Source: Candidatus Symbiopectobacterium sp. NZEC151 (lineage in GTDB: Bacteria; Pseudomonadota; Gammaproteobacteria; Enterobacterales; Enterobacteriaceae). From it: a stretch of 64,000 nt of DNA. Below, piece by piece: positions 1 to 7,924 of the stretch. The DNA lies in assembly GCF_025962655.1 (NCBI RefSeq), contig NZ_JAGFPE010000001.1, forward strand, positions 1,550,001 through 1,614,000. Direction: 5' to 3'. The notes under the pieces are model-generated. The model did not search any database. It had not been told where the DNA came from and saw only the letters and a list, made by a program, of their open reading frames with translations. The translations under genes were made by a program, and so were the position numbers. Within the stretch, counting starts at the first letter, position 1. The number at the start of each line of letters is the position of its first letter.

Positions 1-138
1 TGGAAACACCTGCGGTTTTTTTATGCGCCAATGCTCGCTTGTTCGCGTGTCGCTCGTCGTGTTATCGCATTCAATTCCCTCCGTTTCACGTCAGGCGTTC
101 ACTGTGTAATCAGATGCGTGAAATCCATAAAATTCTGC

Positions 139-167
139 TTGACCGAAGGCGGCCGACTCCCTATAGT
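139..167 (+). promoter_or_regulatory. sigma-70 promoter of tRNA-Ser
   Basis: A TTGACC -35 box (139-144) and a TATAGT -10 box (162-167) are separated by 17 bases and lie about 30 bases upstream of the mature tRNA. A GC-rich discriminator (GCGCCCCG) follows the -10 box, as is usual for stringently controlled stable-RNA promoters. The 1-138 stretch upstream shows no gene I can support. Confidence 0.8.
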
Positions 168-198
168 AGCGCCCCGTTGCCCTTGAACGGCAACCCCC

Positions 199-288
199 GG
201 TGAGGTGTCTGAGTGGCTGAAGGAGCACGCCTGGAAAGTGTGTATACGCGAAAGCGTATCGAGGGTTCGAACCCCTCTCTCACCGCCA
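199..288 (+). tRNA. tRNA-Ser (anticodon GGA)
   Basis: The 90-nt sequence folds as a class II tRNA. Its acceptor stem pairs GGTGAGG with the CTCACC near the 3' end, the variable arm is long (ATACGC..GCGTAT), the T-loop is GGTTCGAACC, and the 3' CCA is encoded. The anticodon GGA is at 233-235 in the loop CTGGAAA. It closely matches the E. coli serW/serX tRNA, which reads UCC and UCU serine codons. A strong promoter precedes it and an intrinsic terminator follows within 10 bases, so it is a single-gene transcript. Confidence 0.97.
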
Positions 289-298
289 TATAAAAGAA

Positions 299-325
299 CG
301 CCCCTGAGTAATCAGGGGCGTTTTT
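299..325. terminator. bidirectional intrinsic terminator between tRNA-Ser and the ABC permease gene
   Basis: A perfect 9-bp stem, CGCCCCTGA/TCAGGGGCG with loop GTAA (299-320), is followed by TTTTTGCTTTT on the plus strand. On the minus strand it is followed by a U-rich stretch (TTCTTTTA). It can therefore end both the tRNA transcript and the convergent ABC operon, whose last stop codon lies at 349. Confidence 0.9.
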
Positions 326-348
326 GCTTTTAGGGTGTAGCCAGGTTC

Positions 349-2010
349 TCATTCCCCCTGCTGAAAACGCTGATACAAATGAATCCCCAGCAGCATGGTT
401 ACCAGACTTACCGTCATTGCCACCGTTGCCATCGCCATTCCCTGCCCTACTGATCCCTGCTCAAACTGTCGCCAGATAAAGATAGCCGTGGTTTGCACAC
501 CCGCCGGTGCCAGGAGCAATGAGGTCACCAGTTCACGAACGGCTACGGCAAACACCAGCAACATCGCCGCCAGCAAGCTGGGGAAAATGAGCGGTGCCAC
601 CACGTAGCGCAATGCCTTCAACGTCGAGGCGCCATGAACGCGTGCGGCAGCTTCCAGGTTAGGGCCAAGTTGACGCAATGCCGCACTCACATAGCGGATG
701 GGATAAGGCAACAACAAGCAACTGTAGGCCAATAGAAGAATCGCCCAGGTGTTGTAGGGCGTAATCGGCCAGAAGCTTCGGTTCCAGGCCAATATCAGCC
801 CTAAGCCAACCACAATGCCGGGCAGCGCCACGGGCAACAGAGAAAGACCATCCAATAGCGCTGCGCCGCGCACACGTCTTACCGTCACCAGCCAGGCAAC
901 CAGCGTGCCGACAACCCCAGTCAGTAGCGCAGTGCCACTGGCCAATCCCATGCTGCTTGAGAGCGCACTTAGCGCCTGGTTCTTACCGCTTAGTACGGCA
1001 CTGAAATGCCTTAGCGTTACATTGTCTGCGGATAACCCGCCGGATAGGGTGCCGGAAAAGGCGGTTGCCAACATGGCGCTCACCGGAATGCCTACCGCAA
1101 TCACCGCGACACACGAGAACAACCCGATGATGGGCAAGGTCCAGCGCCCCGGATCGCGAATGACAATAGCCGCTGGCTTCCCGGTAATGGTGCCAACGTC
1201 TTTTCCCGCAGTGAGCGCGCGCTGAACCGTATAGGCCGTCAATGCCAATGCAACCAGCAACAACGACAGCACGGCTGCACCGGAAAGATCGATGGGCCAA
1301 TCGGCAAGACGTTGCTCAATCCCAGTGGTAAGTGCCTGGATCCCTGCATGCGGGCCAATCGCGGCAGGCACACCGTACTCCTCGATTGCCAGCGCGAACG
1401 CCAGCAGGGTACTGGCCGCAATCGCAGGCAATGCCAGCGGTAATGTGATACGGAAAAATGCCGCCCATGGACCCGCGCCATGTACCCGGGCAACATCCGC
1501 AAGACGCCCGCCGTGACTCGCCATACTGCGCGAGACGGCAAAATAGACCACAGGAAAAATATTTAACGCCATCACTATCGCCATGCCGGGCAATGAGAAC
1601 AGCAGCGCATTGAACTTGAACGAGAAAAGCTGTTCCAGATAGCCACGCGTTTGCAATGCAAGCATCCACGACAGGGCCGAGATATAGGGAGGGATCAAAA
1701 AGGGGATTAGAAATAACAAATCCCACACGCGGGCATAGGGAATATGGAACAACCCGCGCAAGGTGCCCAGCGTTACCCCTAACAAGCCGCTCAATAATGC
1801 AACACCGATACCAATGCCGAAGGTATTAGAGAGCAATGGACCAAGTCGGGGATCCTGTGCCACGGCAATAAATGCACTCAATGGCTCACGCATCGAGCCT
1901 TCTTCAAGCCCCGGGAAAACGGCTTGCAGCACGACAAAGATAACGGGAATACCCACCAGCACGAAAAGTATTGCCACCGTCACCAGTGGCAATAATGCAA
2001 AACCTCTCAT
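349..2010 (-). CDS. ABC importer permease, two fused permease domains (FbpB/AfuB class)
   Basis: The 553-residue, very hydrophobic inner-membrane protein contains two tandem binding-protein-dependent permease domains. Each has its own EAA-type cytoplasmic loop: ARVHGAGPW...LPLALP near residue 175 and ARVHGASTLKAL...APLIFP near residue 450. The duplication of a ModB-like unit is typical of the iron(III)/phosphonate/sugar-phosphate importer family (FbpB, AfuB, YnjC). The ATG at 2010 has GGAG about 7 bases upstream. It is the last gene of an operon ATPase - binding protein - permease, 41 bases after the binding-protein stop. The substrate cannot be read from the sequence; ferric iron is the common guess for this family, but hexose phosphate and phosphonate importers share the fold. 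Confidence 0.85.
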   Translation of the reverse strand: MRGFALLPLVTVAILFVLVGIPVIFVVLQAVFPGLEEGSMREPLSAFIAVAQDPRLGPLLSNTFGIGIGVALLSGLLGVTLGTLRGLFHIPYARVWDLLFLIPFLIPPYISALSWMLALQTRGYLEQLFSFKFNALLFSLPGMAIVMALNIFPVVYFAVSRSMASHGGRLADVARVHGAGPWAAFFRITLPLALPAIAASTLLAFALAIEEYGVPAAIGPHAGIQALTTGIEQRLADWPIDLSGAAVLSLLLVALALTAYTVQRALTAGKDVGTITGKPAAIVIRDPGRWTLPIIGLFSCVAVIAVGIPVSAMLATAFSGTLSGGLSADNVTLRHFSAVLSGKNQALSALSSSMGLASGTALLTGVVGTLVAWLVTVRRVRGAALLDGLSLLPVALPGIVVGLGLILAWNRSFWPITPYNTWAILLLAYSCLLLPYPIRYVSAALRQLGPNLEAAARVHGASTLKALRYVVAPLIFPSLLAAMLLVFAVAVRELVTSLLLAPAGVQTTAIFIWRQFEQGSVGQGMAMATVAMTVSLVTMLLGIHLYQRFQQGE

Positions 2011-2051
2011 GTTTAACTCCTGCGCCAGCAGTGGGCTGGCGCTGCTGATCC

Positions 2052-3056
2052 TTAACGTTGCCCGAACTGGCTCGCAAAACGCGCCAGAATAGCGTTACGT
2101 GAGGTGCTGGCGGCATCACCTTCCGGGAGTAGCGTCAGAGATTTAAACAACGGGCGTTTGGCATCAATATCCTGACGTGCAGGCATCAACCAGGCCTCAG
2201 CAACGGCCTCTTGCCCAGCGGGAGAGAGCACATAATCGACGAATGCTTTTGCCTGTTCCTGATGCTGACTGCTTTTCAGAATCATCATCGGACGCGGCGC
2301 AATCGCGGTGCCGCTGGTGGGGAAAATCACCTTGATCGACTCACCTTGTTCAACGCTGTTATAGGCCACGTAATCCACCGCACCAAATACGGCAGCCTTG
2401 GCGCCTTGCAGCACTGGCGTCAACGCTTGCGCGTTAGGGCCAGACACGATCATCCCGTTGTTTTTCAAGGTATCAAATAGTTTCCAGGCGTTCTCACCTT
2501 GCGCATTTTGTAACCCGATAATCAGGTCTAACGAAGCACCTGAAAGCGCCGGATCGGGCGTGGTCACCTTATCTTTGAATGCAGGCTGGGCCAAATCTTG
2601 CCAATCTTTCGGCTCTGGTGTCCCACTCTTGCTGTTCCACACAATGCCCAGCGCAGAAATGCCCTGTGCAACGTAATAAGGGGTTTTAAACGGTGCAGGC
2701 ACCTGGGCTGCGTTTTTACTTTCATAGGCCAGCAGCCAGCCACGCTGCTGCAAATCCGTAGCGGTGTCCCACGAGGCGGAGATCAACACATCCGCGCGCG
2801 GATTCGCTTGCTCGGCATCGAGCCTGGCCATCACTTTGCCGGTGGTGGCTTGAAAGATATCGACTTTAACGCCGGTTTCCTTTTCAAACCCGGCTGCCAG
2901 CTTGCTGCTTAACGATCCTGGACCGGCGGTATACACCGTCAATGCCAGCGCACTGCTGCTTGCCATGACCAAAGAAAGCGCCATACCTGTTAATACTCCT
3001 GAGGTTAACTTTTTGCTGAGGGAAACTGTGCTGAGGTTTACTGTGTTCATGTTCAT
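2052..3056 (-). CDS. periplasmic ABC solute-binding protein (FbpA/AfuA class)
   Basis: The 334-residue protein has an N-terminal signal peptide: a basic start, a hydrophobic core around residues 19-33, and probable cleavage after ..SSALA near residue 39. It continues as a type-2 periplasmic binding protein (LTVYTAGPG..., ADVLISASWDTATDL, GISALGIVWNSK). Classical ferric-binding FbpA proteins bind iron with two adjacent tyrosines. The corresponding region here reads GAVDYVAYN with no Tyr-Tyr pair, so a ferric ligand is doubtful and an organic anion such as a phosphonate or sugar phosphate is possible. It sits 12 bases after the ATPase gene and 41 before the permease gene. Two near-adjacent ATGs (3056, 3050) could start it; the first was kept. 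Confidence 0.85.
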   Translation of the reverse strand: MNMNTVNLSTVSLSKKLTSGVLTGMALSLVMASSSALALTVYTAGPGSLSSKLAAGFEKETGVKVDIFQATTGKVMARLDAEQANPRADVLISASWDTATDLQQRGWLLAYESKNAAQVPAPFKTPYYVAQGISALGIVWNSKSGTPEPKDWQDLAQPAFKDKVTTPDPALSGASLDLIIGLQNAQGENAWKLFDTLKNNGMIVSGPNAQALTPVLQGAKAAVFGAVDYVAYNSVEQGESIKVIFPTSGTAIAPRPMMILKSSQHQEQAKAFVDYVLSPAGQEAVAEAWLMPARQDIDAKRPLFKSLTLLPEGDAASTSRNAILARFASQFGQR

Positions 3057-3068
3057 CGTATAACGCCC

Positions 3069-3755
3069 CTACTCTGTCTTTAAGGTGGAAACGGAGACCA
3101 GTTGGCCCGCGGATAAAGTGGCAATCGCATCGGCCATGGTGTTCGCCTCTTCGCGATCGTGCGTGACATACACCGCTGTCGTGCCTAACTGACGCAGTAA
3201 TGCCGACATCTCTTTACTGAGTGACTCGCGGAGATCGCGATCAAGATTGGAAAGCGGTTCATCGAACAGCAGGATCCGAGGCTCGGCCACCACGGCGCGC
3301 GCCAACGCGACACGCTGTTGTTGCCCTCCCGACAACGCGGAGGGATGGCGCTCGGCCAACGTTTGCAGCCCGACACGTTCCAGAGCGGCATCCGTTTTCT
3401 CTTTACGGCGCGCCGCATTAAGGCCGCGCATTTTCAACGGAAAAGCCACGTTCTCACGCACCGTCATGTGCGGCCACAGCGCATAGTCCTGAAACACCAT
3501 GCCTAAATCACGTTGCTCCGGCGGTGCGCTAAAACGCGCCTCCGCGACCCGAACGCCACCGAAGTCAATGCTGCCATCCGTCGGTTGCAGTAGCCCCGCC
3601 AGCAGTTTGAGCAGCGTGCTTTTGCCGCAGCCGGAAGGACCTAACAACGCAAGGACCGTGCCGGCAGGCACGTGCAGATCGATGTCACGCAGAATCGGTT
3701 GCTGCGCAATGTGAAAGCAGAGGCCGCTCACCGTGATATCCACCGAGCGGTTCAT
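3069..3755 (-). CDS. ABC importer ATP-binding subunit, short form
   Basis: ATPase that should power the adjacent permease. Visible motifs are Walker A GPSGCGKST, the Q-loop in VFQDYALWP, the ABC signature LSGGQQQRVALARAV, Walker B ILLFDEPLSNLD and the H-loop VYVTHDREEA. The open frame runs up to 4001, but the ATG at 3755 (MNRSVDITVSG) has GGAG seven bases upstream and begins at the usual position before the first beta strand, so it was preferred. At 228 residues it ends right after the ATPase core. The C-terminal TOBE-type regulatory domain found in most FbpC/PotA/MalK-like ATPases is missing, as in YnjD. It is the first gene of the operon. No Fur box was recognised upstream. Confidence 0.85.
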   Translation of the reverse strand: MNRSVDITVSGLCFHIAQQPILRDIDLHVPAGTVLALLGPSGCGKSTLLKLLAGLLQPTDGSIDFGGVRVAEARFSAPPEQRDLGMVFQDYALWPHMTVRENVAFPLKMRGLNAARRKEKTDAALERVGLQTLAERHPSALSGGQQQRVALARAVVAEPRILLFDEPLSNLDRDLRESLSKEMSALLRQLGTTAVYVTHDREEANTMADAIATLSAGQLVSVSTLKTE

Positions 3756-4071
3756 CGCTCCGCTCCACGTAGTGAACGATAGAGGTTTTGTGCAACCCGG
3801 CATTGCCATAGCAGCAACGCGAGATAACGCAGTGGGGAGGACAGGCGTGTAAAAACCGCCTGACAGTAAAGCAGGAAAAACATAAACATACGGGCATCCT
3901 CTTTGGGACTTTATATCGGAATTGGTAGGGTAAAAAAGCAATGCGACGGCGTGATGACAGAAAAAAGACGTTGGCGTTTCAGGGGGGGATCTCAGTGGCA
4001 AGCATAGGGCCGAACAGCGAGGGTCGAAAAGCTGCCGTCAGTGTAAGTCACTACGCTGACGGCAGAATGTA
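3756..4071. other. intergenic region between the ABC operon and phoH
   Basis: The 316-base stretch should hold the ABC operon promoter and contains the phoH terminator at its right end. An in-frame extension of the ATPase frame runs through it, but it is not protein-like. No convincing promoter or operator was recognised. Confidence 0.5.
4032..4065 (-). terminator. hairpin downstream of phoH, probable terminator
   Basis: A perfect 10-bp inverted repeat (CTGCCGTCAG 4032-4041, CTGACGGCAG 4056-4065) encloses a 14-base loop that begins six bases after the phoH stop. On the transcribed minus strand it is followed by CTTTTCG, a short U-run, so it is a plausible but not ideal intrinsic terminator. 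Confidence 0.6.
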
Positions 4072-4860
4072 TCAGTTATAAGCGAAGAGCGTGCGCTGGC
4101 ACAATTGCGAGCGGACACAATCCGATGCGCGGAAAGAAACAATGCCGATCATGTCATCATCCTGAAAACGATCCAGTGCATCCTGCAAACCGGATTTCAC
4201 CCCGATAGGCAAATCGCATTGCGTAATATCACCGTTGACAATCACCGTGACATTTTCACCCAGACGGGTCAGGAACATCTTCATCTGATTCACCGTGACA
4301 TTCTGTGCTTCATCAAGGATCACCACGGCATTTTCGAATGTACGCCCGCGCATATAAGCAAACGGTGCGATTTCCACTTTCCCAATCTCCGGGCGCAAGC
4401 AGTATTGCAAGAACGATGCGCCAAGACGCCGCTGCAATACGTCATACACCGGGCGGAAATAGGGTGCGAACTTCTCAGTAATGTCGCCAGGTAAAAAGCC
4501 AAGGTCCTCATCGGCCTGTAGCACCGGCCGGGTAACAATTATCCTTTCAACCTCTTTATGAATCAGCGCTTCAGCCGCTTTGGCCGCACTGAGAAACGTT
4601 TTGCCACACCCCGCCTCACCGGTGGCAAAGATTAACTGTTTATTTTCTATTGCAGACAAGTAATGCTCCTGGGCGATGGTACGCGCAGCAATCGGTGACG
4701 TATCGCGATTTTCTCGCGCCATACCGATGGCCTCAATTCCCCCCATCTGGACCAGAGAAGTGACCGATTCTTCTTCACGCTGGCGATGACTGCGTGAATC
4801 ACGACGAATAACGCGTTTAGCTTCACGACGCGCTTTGATCACTGCTTTTTGTCTTCCCAT
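4072..4860 (-). CDS. phoH: PhoH family ATPase
   Basis: Cytoplasmic P-loop ATPase. The 262 residues match E. coli PhoH nearly end to end from its MGRQKAV... core. Walker A is ATGEAGCGKT near residue 84, Walker B-like is AVVILDEAQNV near residue 180, and the sensor region is TVIVNGDITQCDLP. The E. coli annotation carries a longer N-terminus; the ATG at 4860 here has AAGGTG five bases upstream and is convincing. In E. coli phoH belongs to the phosphate-starvation (PhoB) regulon. No clear Pho box was identified upstream here. Its biochemical role in enterics is not well defined; PhoH2 relatives are toxin-like RNA helicase/nucleases, but no PIN domain is present here. Confidence 0.93.
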   Translation of the reverse strand: MGRQKAVIKARREAKRVIRRDSRSHRQREEESVTSLVQMGGIEAIGMARENRDTSPIAARTIAQEHYLSAIENKQLIFATGEAGCGKTFLSAAKAAEALIHKEVERIIVTRPVLQADEDLGFLPGDITEKFAPYFRPVYDVLQRRLGASFLQYCLRPEIGKVEIAPFAYMRGRTFENAVVILDEAQNVTVNQMKMFLTRLGENVTVIVNGDITQCDLPIGVKSGLQDALDRFQDDDMIGIVSFRASDCVRSQLCQRTLFAYN

Positions 4861-5535
4861 AGTGGCACCTTACAGTTTGTTTCACTTACCGCACATAACC
4901 ACTGTGCGTGACGTTTCACTCACAAACGAGGTTGGCTTCCTTATTAAGCCGATACTGGAGACAAGCGTAGCGCACCGCCAATGACGGCGGCGGACGATAA
5001 TATCGTCCCGCAAGGTGGGCGCGAGGGCTAAAAAATGATGAAGCAGTAGAGAAGAATAATGACAAGATGTGCTGCGGGAGAAATTCACACGGGCAGTGAG
5101 CCCCTCACCTCCCTTTATCGACCATCGCGTTTGATGACGGCGACAACAGAGGTGATATTGAAAACGACATGTCAGAAGTTGCTGATTGGGTCCCCAAAAG
5201 GACATTACCATGTGCGTTCCTCACTGTAGCAACAACTATTCCACAGAATAATGATTGACCGTATTAGAACTCCCGATCATCACCCGGAAAAAATAACGCG
5301 GGTTGATGTCAGTAAGATGACATTGCAATAAAATGCCCTGCGTTGGCAAGCGTTTTTTACAGTTCCATAACATTTATCTATGGCAAAAAATATAACCCTT
5401 TGCCGTTACAGACTTTTACCGCTTCATTTTTTTCTGACAGACCGGACAGGGCCGCAGGCAGGGACACCGCCCTGCCCGCCTGACACACAGCGAGATGCCG
5501 AACACGACGACTACCGGTTCGGTATCGTTAAAAGA
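4861..5535. other. 675-base gap between phoH and fliZ
   Basis: It has no convincing gene; the short frames inside lack recognisable protein features. It must hold the phoH promoter. Two hairpins are visible. One at 5457-5476 (GGCAGGG/CCCTGCC, 6-base loop) lies 60 bases past the fliZ stop without a U-run. One at 5278-5308 (CATCA-CCCG/CGGG-T-TGATG) has a 12-base A-rich loop. Either could end the fliAZ transcript or belong to a small RNA; nothing stronger can be said. Confidence 0.4.
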
Positions 5536-6045
5536 TCAATAGAGGCGTTGCCAGGAGAGATATTGGTCATATTTACGCAACGCACTGCGATACAGCATGT
5601 GCTCTTTCTCGGGTAAATATTCACCAAGTCGTTGTTGCACACCGGCGGGTGAAAACGTCTCTGCCGGATGATTCTTCGCCAGCAGGATGTCATCCAACCG
5701 CCGCAGCCGGATAACATATTCGCGCATGGTGCTATGGCGGACATCCGTTTGGTCGATCAGATATTGGGTAAAATCTTTGATCTTGAAATAACTGGTGTGT
5801 GTGTTACAAAAAACTTCGCTGCAAAAACGACACACCGGAATAAGTTCATCTTGTAGCGACAGCCATACATCCTCTTCAATCAAGCGATCGAAATCACCCA
5901 AACTTTTTTTATTAATAAGCTGGTTGCGAAACACCAGCGATACGCGATCGAGGGGTTTTCTGCAATTTGAGCAATGGGTTTGCTTGTGTTTGAAGTCTTT
6001 CAGATAGCGGCTAAGAAGCTGCTTTTTTCGCGGTGAAGATAACAT
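5536..6045 (-). CDS. fliZ: flagellar regulator FliZ
   Basis: The 169-residue protein matches enterobacterial FliZ in length and sequence style. It has an N-terminal basic stretch (LSSPRKKQLLSRYLKDFKHKQ), two cysteine pairs (CSNC and CRFC), and a C-terminal core-binding-like DNA-binding region (STMREYVIRLRRLDDILL). In E. coli and Salmonella FliZ binds DNA and antagonises sigma-S promoters, and it activates flagellar class 2 expression indirectly by repressing the anti-FlhDC factor. It follows fliA by 138 bases in the same direction, as in other enterics, so it is probably read from the fliA promoter. The cystine-binding gene that follows fliZ in E. coli is absent; phoH is found instead. Confidence 0.92.
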   Translation of the reverse strand: MLSSPRKKQLLSRYLKDFKHKQTHCSNCRKPLDRVSLVFRNQLINKKSLGDFDRLIEEDVWLSLQDELIPVCRFCSEVFCNTHTSYFKIKDFTQYLIDQTDVRHSTMREYVIRLRRLDDILLAKNHPAETFSPAGVQQRLGEYLPEKEHMLYRSALRKYDQYLSWQRLY

Positions 6046-6183
6046 GAATCCATTCCATGAGAGTGGATATCACGGTTACACAGCCGAACACGCCGCAGCG
6101 ACATGATGTGCCCATGACGCGGTGAGACATGCTCGAGCGTAAAGCCTGATATCCTTTGATAACACTATTCCTGCACGCAGTGG

Positions 6184-6906
6184 TTACTGTTCCTGCATAA
6201 GCTTCGCGCGCAGTCGCTTTATCGCCTGGCTATGCAACTGGCTGACACGAGATTCACCGACATCAAGAACCGCCCCAATTTCTTTCAGGTTGAGTTCTTC
6301 CTGGTAATAGAGCGTCAAAACCAATTTCTCACGCTCGGGTAAATTCTCGATAGCGTCCATCACGCGATGGCGTAAACTGCCTTCCATCAGCTGATGTAGC
6401 GGATTCGCTTCTTCGTTGCCTTCCAGAAGCGCTTCAGCGCTGTCGCCGTGTTCTTCACGCCACTCATCGTAAGAAAACAGCTGGCTATTATTGGTATCCA
6501 GCAATATCTGACGATAATCTTCCAGCGTGATGCTCAACGACTGCGCCACTTCTTGCTCCGTGGGCGCACGGCCAAGTTGTTGTTCCGCCTGTTGCATCGC
6601 CTGTGCCACTTCCCGCGCATTACGCCGCACACTGCGCGGCACCCAATCCCGGCTGCGCAACTCATCCAACATCGCGCCTCGGATGCGCTGCACGGCATAG
6701 GTGGTAAAGGCGGTTCCCTGCAAAGAGTCGAAGCGTTCAACGGCACTCAGCAGGCCAATGCCTCCTGCTTGCAGCAGATCGTCCAGCTCGACGCTCGCGG
6801 GAAGGCGAACCTGTAAACGCAAGGCTTCATGGCGCACTAAAGGAACATAGCGCTGCCAGAGGGAATTTTTATCCATTGTGCCTTCGGCGGTATACAGATC
6901 GCTCAC
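6184..6906 (-). CDS. fliA: sigma-28 flagellar sigma factor FliA
   Basis: RNA polymerase sigma factor for late (class 3) flagellar and chemotaxis genes. The 240 residues align closely with E. coli FliA along the full length. Region 2 is ELDDLLQAGGIGLLSAVERF...FTTYAVQRIRG, region 3 begins WVPRSVRRNAREV, and region 4 is LPEREKLVLTLYYQEELNLKEIGAVL with the helix-turn-helix GESRVSQLHSQAIKRL. It is held inactive by FlgM (48692-48988) until the hook is complete. The ATG at 6906 opens MSDLYTAEG, matching the E. coli N-terminus. It lies 255 bases downstream of the last island gene with no clear terminator between them, so island read-through into fliA is possible. Confidence 0.97.
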   Translation of the reverse strand: MSDLYTAEGTMDKNSLWQRYVPLVRHEALRLQVRLPASVELDDLLQAGGIGLLSAVERFDSLQGTAFTTYAVQRIRGAMLDELRSRDWVPRSVRRNAREVAQAMQQAEQQLGRAPTEQEVAQSLSITLEDYRQILLDTNNSQLFSYDEWREEHGDSAEALLEGNEEANPLHQLMEGSLRHRVMDAIENLPEREKLVLTLYYQEELNLKEIGAVLDVGESRVSQLHSQAIKRLRAKLMQEQ

Positions 6907-6932
6907 AGTGACAAATACCTACGATGATAATG

Positions 6933-6940
6933 TTATCGAC
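6933..6940 (-). promoter_or_regulatory. possible sigma-28 -10 element upstream of fliA
   Basis: On the minus strand the bases read GTCGATAA, one mismatch from the sigma-28 -10 consensus GCCGATAA, 27 bases before the fliA ATG. The -35 position 11 bases further upstream (TACGCAAA) is a poor match. It is only a candidate for FliA autoregulation. The FlhDC-dependent promoter expected here was not recognised. Confidence 0.3.
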
Positions 6941-7161
6941 ACTATTATGCGTTTGCGTAGAGTGTCCAATGCTGCGAATAGGGGTGTAAAAGGGGGGCTA
7001 TTTGGGGTATGTGATGGCGATAGATTTATCTACCCACCATCACACGCCATCATTTTCATGCATGATTGTCGTAGCAACCGCGTTATAACAATGCTCAATG
7101 ACGCTTGATGGCTTCGAAGACCATATACATGAAAAAGGCTATTCGCGTAGCAGAAGCGCGA

Positions 7162-7896
7162 TTACGCTGATTTTTTCTCTCTGTCACGGATCCATCTATT
7201 TCGCTTTTCTTTTAATTTGGCGAGCATAGCCAAACTTTTTCCTTCATCAGCAGTGAGATCGGCAAGATAAAAATCTTTTGTTTCCTGTAACCAGGCAAAC
7301 AGATCCGGGGTGTCCCACCAGGCCAAATCAATCAATGCTTCACGAATTTTTTCAGAAAACCGAAAACGGATCAGTTTGGCCGGGCTACCCGCATAAATGC
7401 CATAGGGCTCTGATCTGAAATTAGGGGGCAGTAGCGCTCTTGCACCAATCACACAGCCATTTTCAATGATTCCGCCGCCCAACATCATGACTTCGTCACC
7501 GATCCAAACGTCATTTTTTATGATGGAGTCTGAATACTGTGGCGGAGATGTATTGGTCAAACCACCGCCAAACACGGAAAACATTGACGTAGATATAGTG
7601 GTCATATCATGTTGACCGTTCAGTAAAAATTTAAGCCGCAGCCCGCCAGCGACAAAACGTCCAACGCGCAAGCTTTGAATACCTGCGTCATATTTTACGA
7701 TCGACCCAACCCCGAAACCCGACGCTTTACTGATATAGAATGTTCCAGTATCCGACTCTTCCCCTAACCAGTCCTGGAAGAAGCCATGTGGTATAGAACT
7801 ATGAAAACCATCTTGGTAGCAAATGATTTTAAACTGTTTTGCCCAAGGGTGGGTTTCATCGAACCCCGTACAATCGTCATCCGTTGTAATTTGCAT
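7162..7896 (-). CDS. CatB-like hexapeptide-repeat acetyltransferase (xenobiotic acetyltransferase class)
   Basis: The 244-residue protein carries a left-handed beta-helix of hexapeptide repeats (IIKNDVWIGDEVMMLGGGI, IENGCVIGARALLP) ending in GIYAGSPAKLIRFRF and the AWWDTPD segment typical of the CatB/Vat family. The catalytic histidine expected in the loop before the helix is present in LLNGQHDMTTIST. These enzymes transfer acetyl or longer acyl groups to hydroxyl or amino groups. It ends the island operon, 28 bases after luxC and 255 before fliA. Context suggests acylation of the flagellin sugar or of its side chain. It is unlikely to be a drug-resistance determinant, although that is the family's best known role. 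The C-terminal 35 residues are charged (EEKxxR-type) and family-atypical. Confidence 0.8.
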   Translation of the reverse strand: MQITTDDDCTGFDETHPWAKQFKIICYQDGFHSSIPHGFFQDWLGEESDTGTFYISKASGFGVGSIVKYDAGIQSLRVGRFVAGGLRLKFLLNGQHDMTTISTSMFSVFGGGLTNTSPPQYSDSIIKNDVWIGDEVMMLGGGIIENGCVIGARALLPPNFRSEPYGIYAGSPAKLIRFRFSEKIREALIDLAWWDTPDLFAWLQETKDFYLADLTADEGKSLAMLAKLKEKRNRWIRDREKKSA

Positions 7897-7924
7897 AGAA
7901 ATCTCAAAACATAAAATCAGTTAT

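Noticed and set aside
4882-5211. 109-residue minus-strand ORF upstream of phoH
   Set aside because: Arg/Ser/Cys-rich with no recognisable domain, no good start site and no conserved context; most likely non-coding promoter region.
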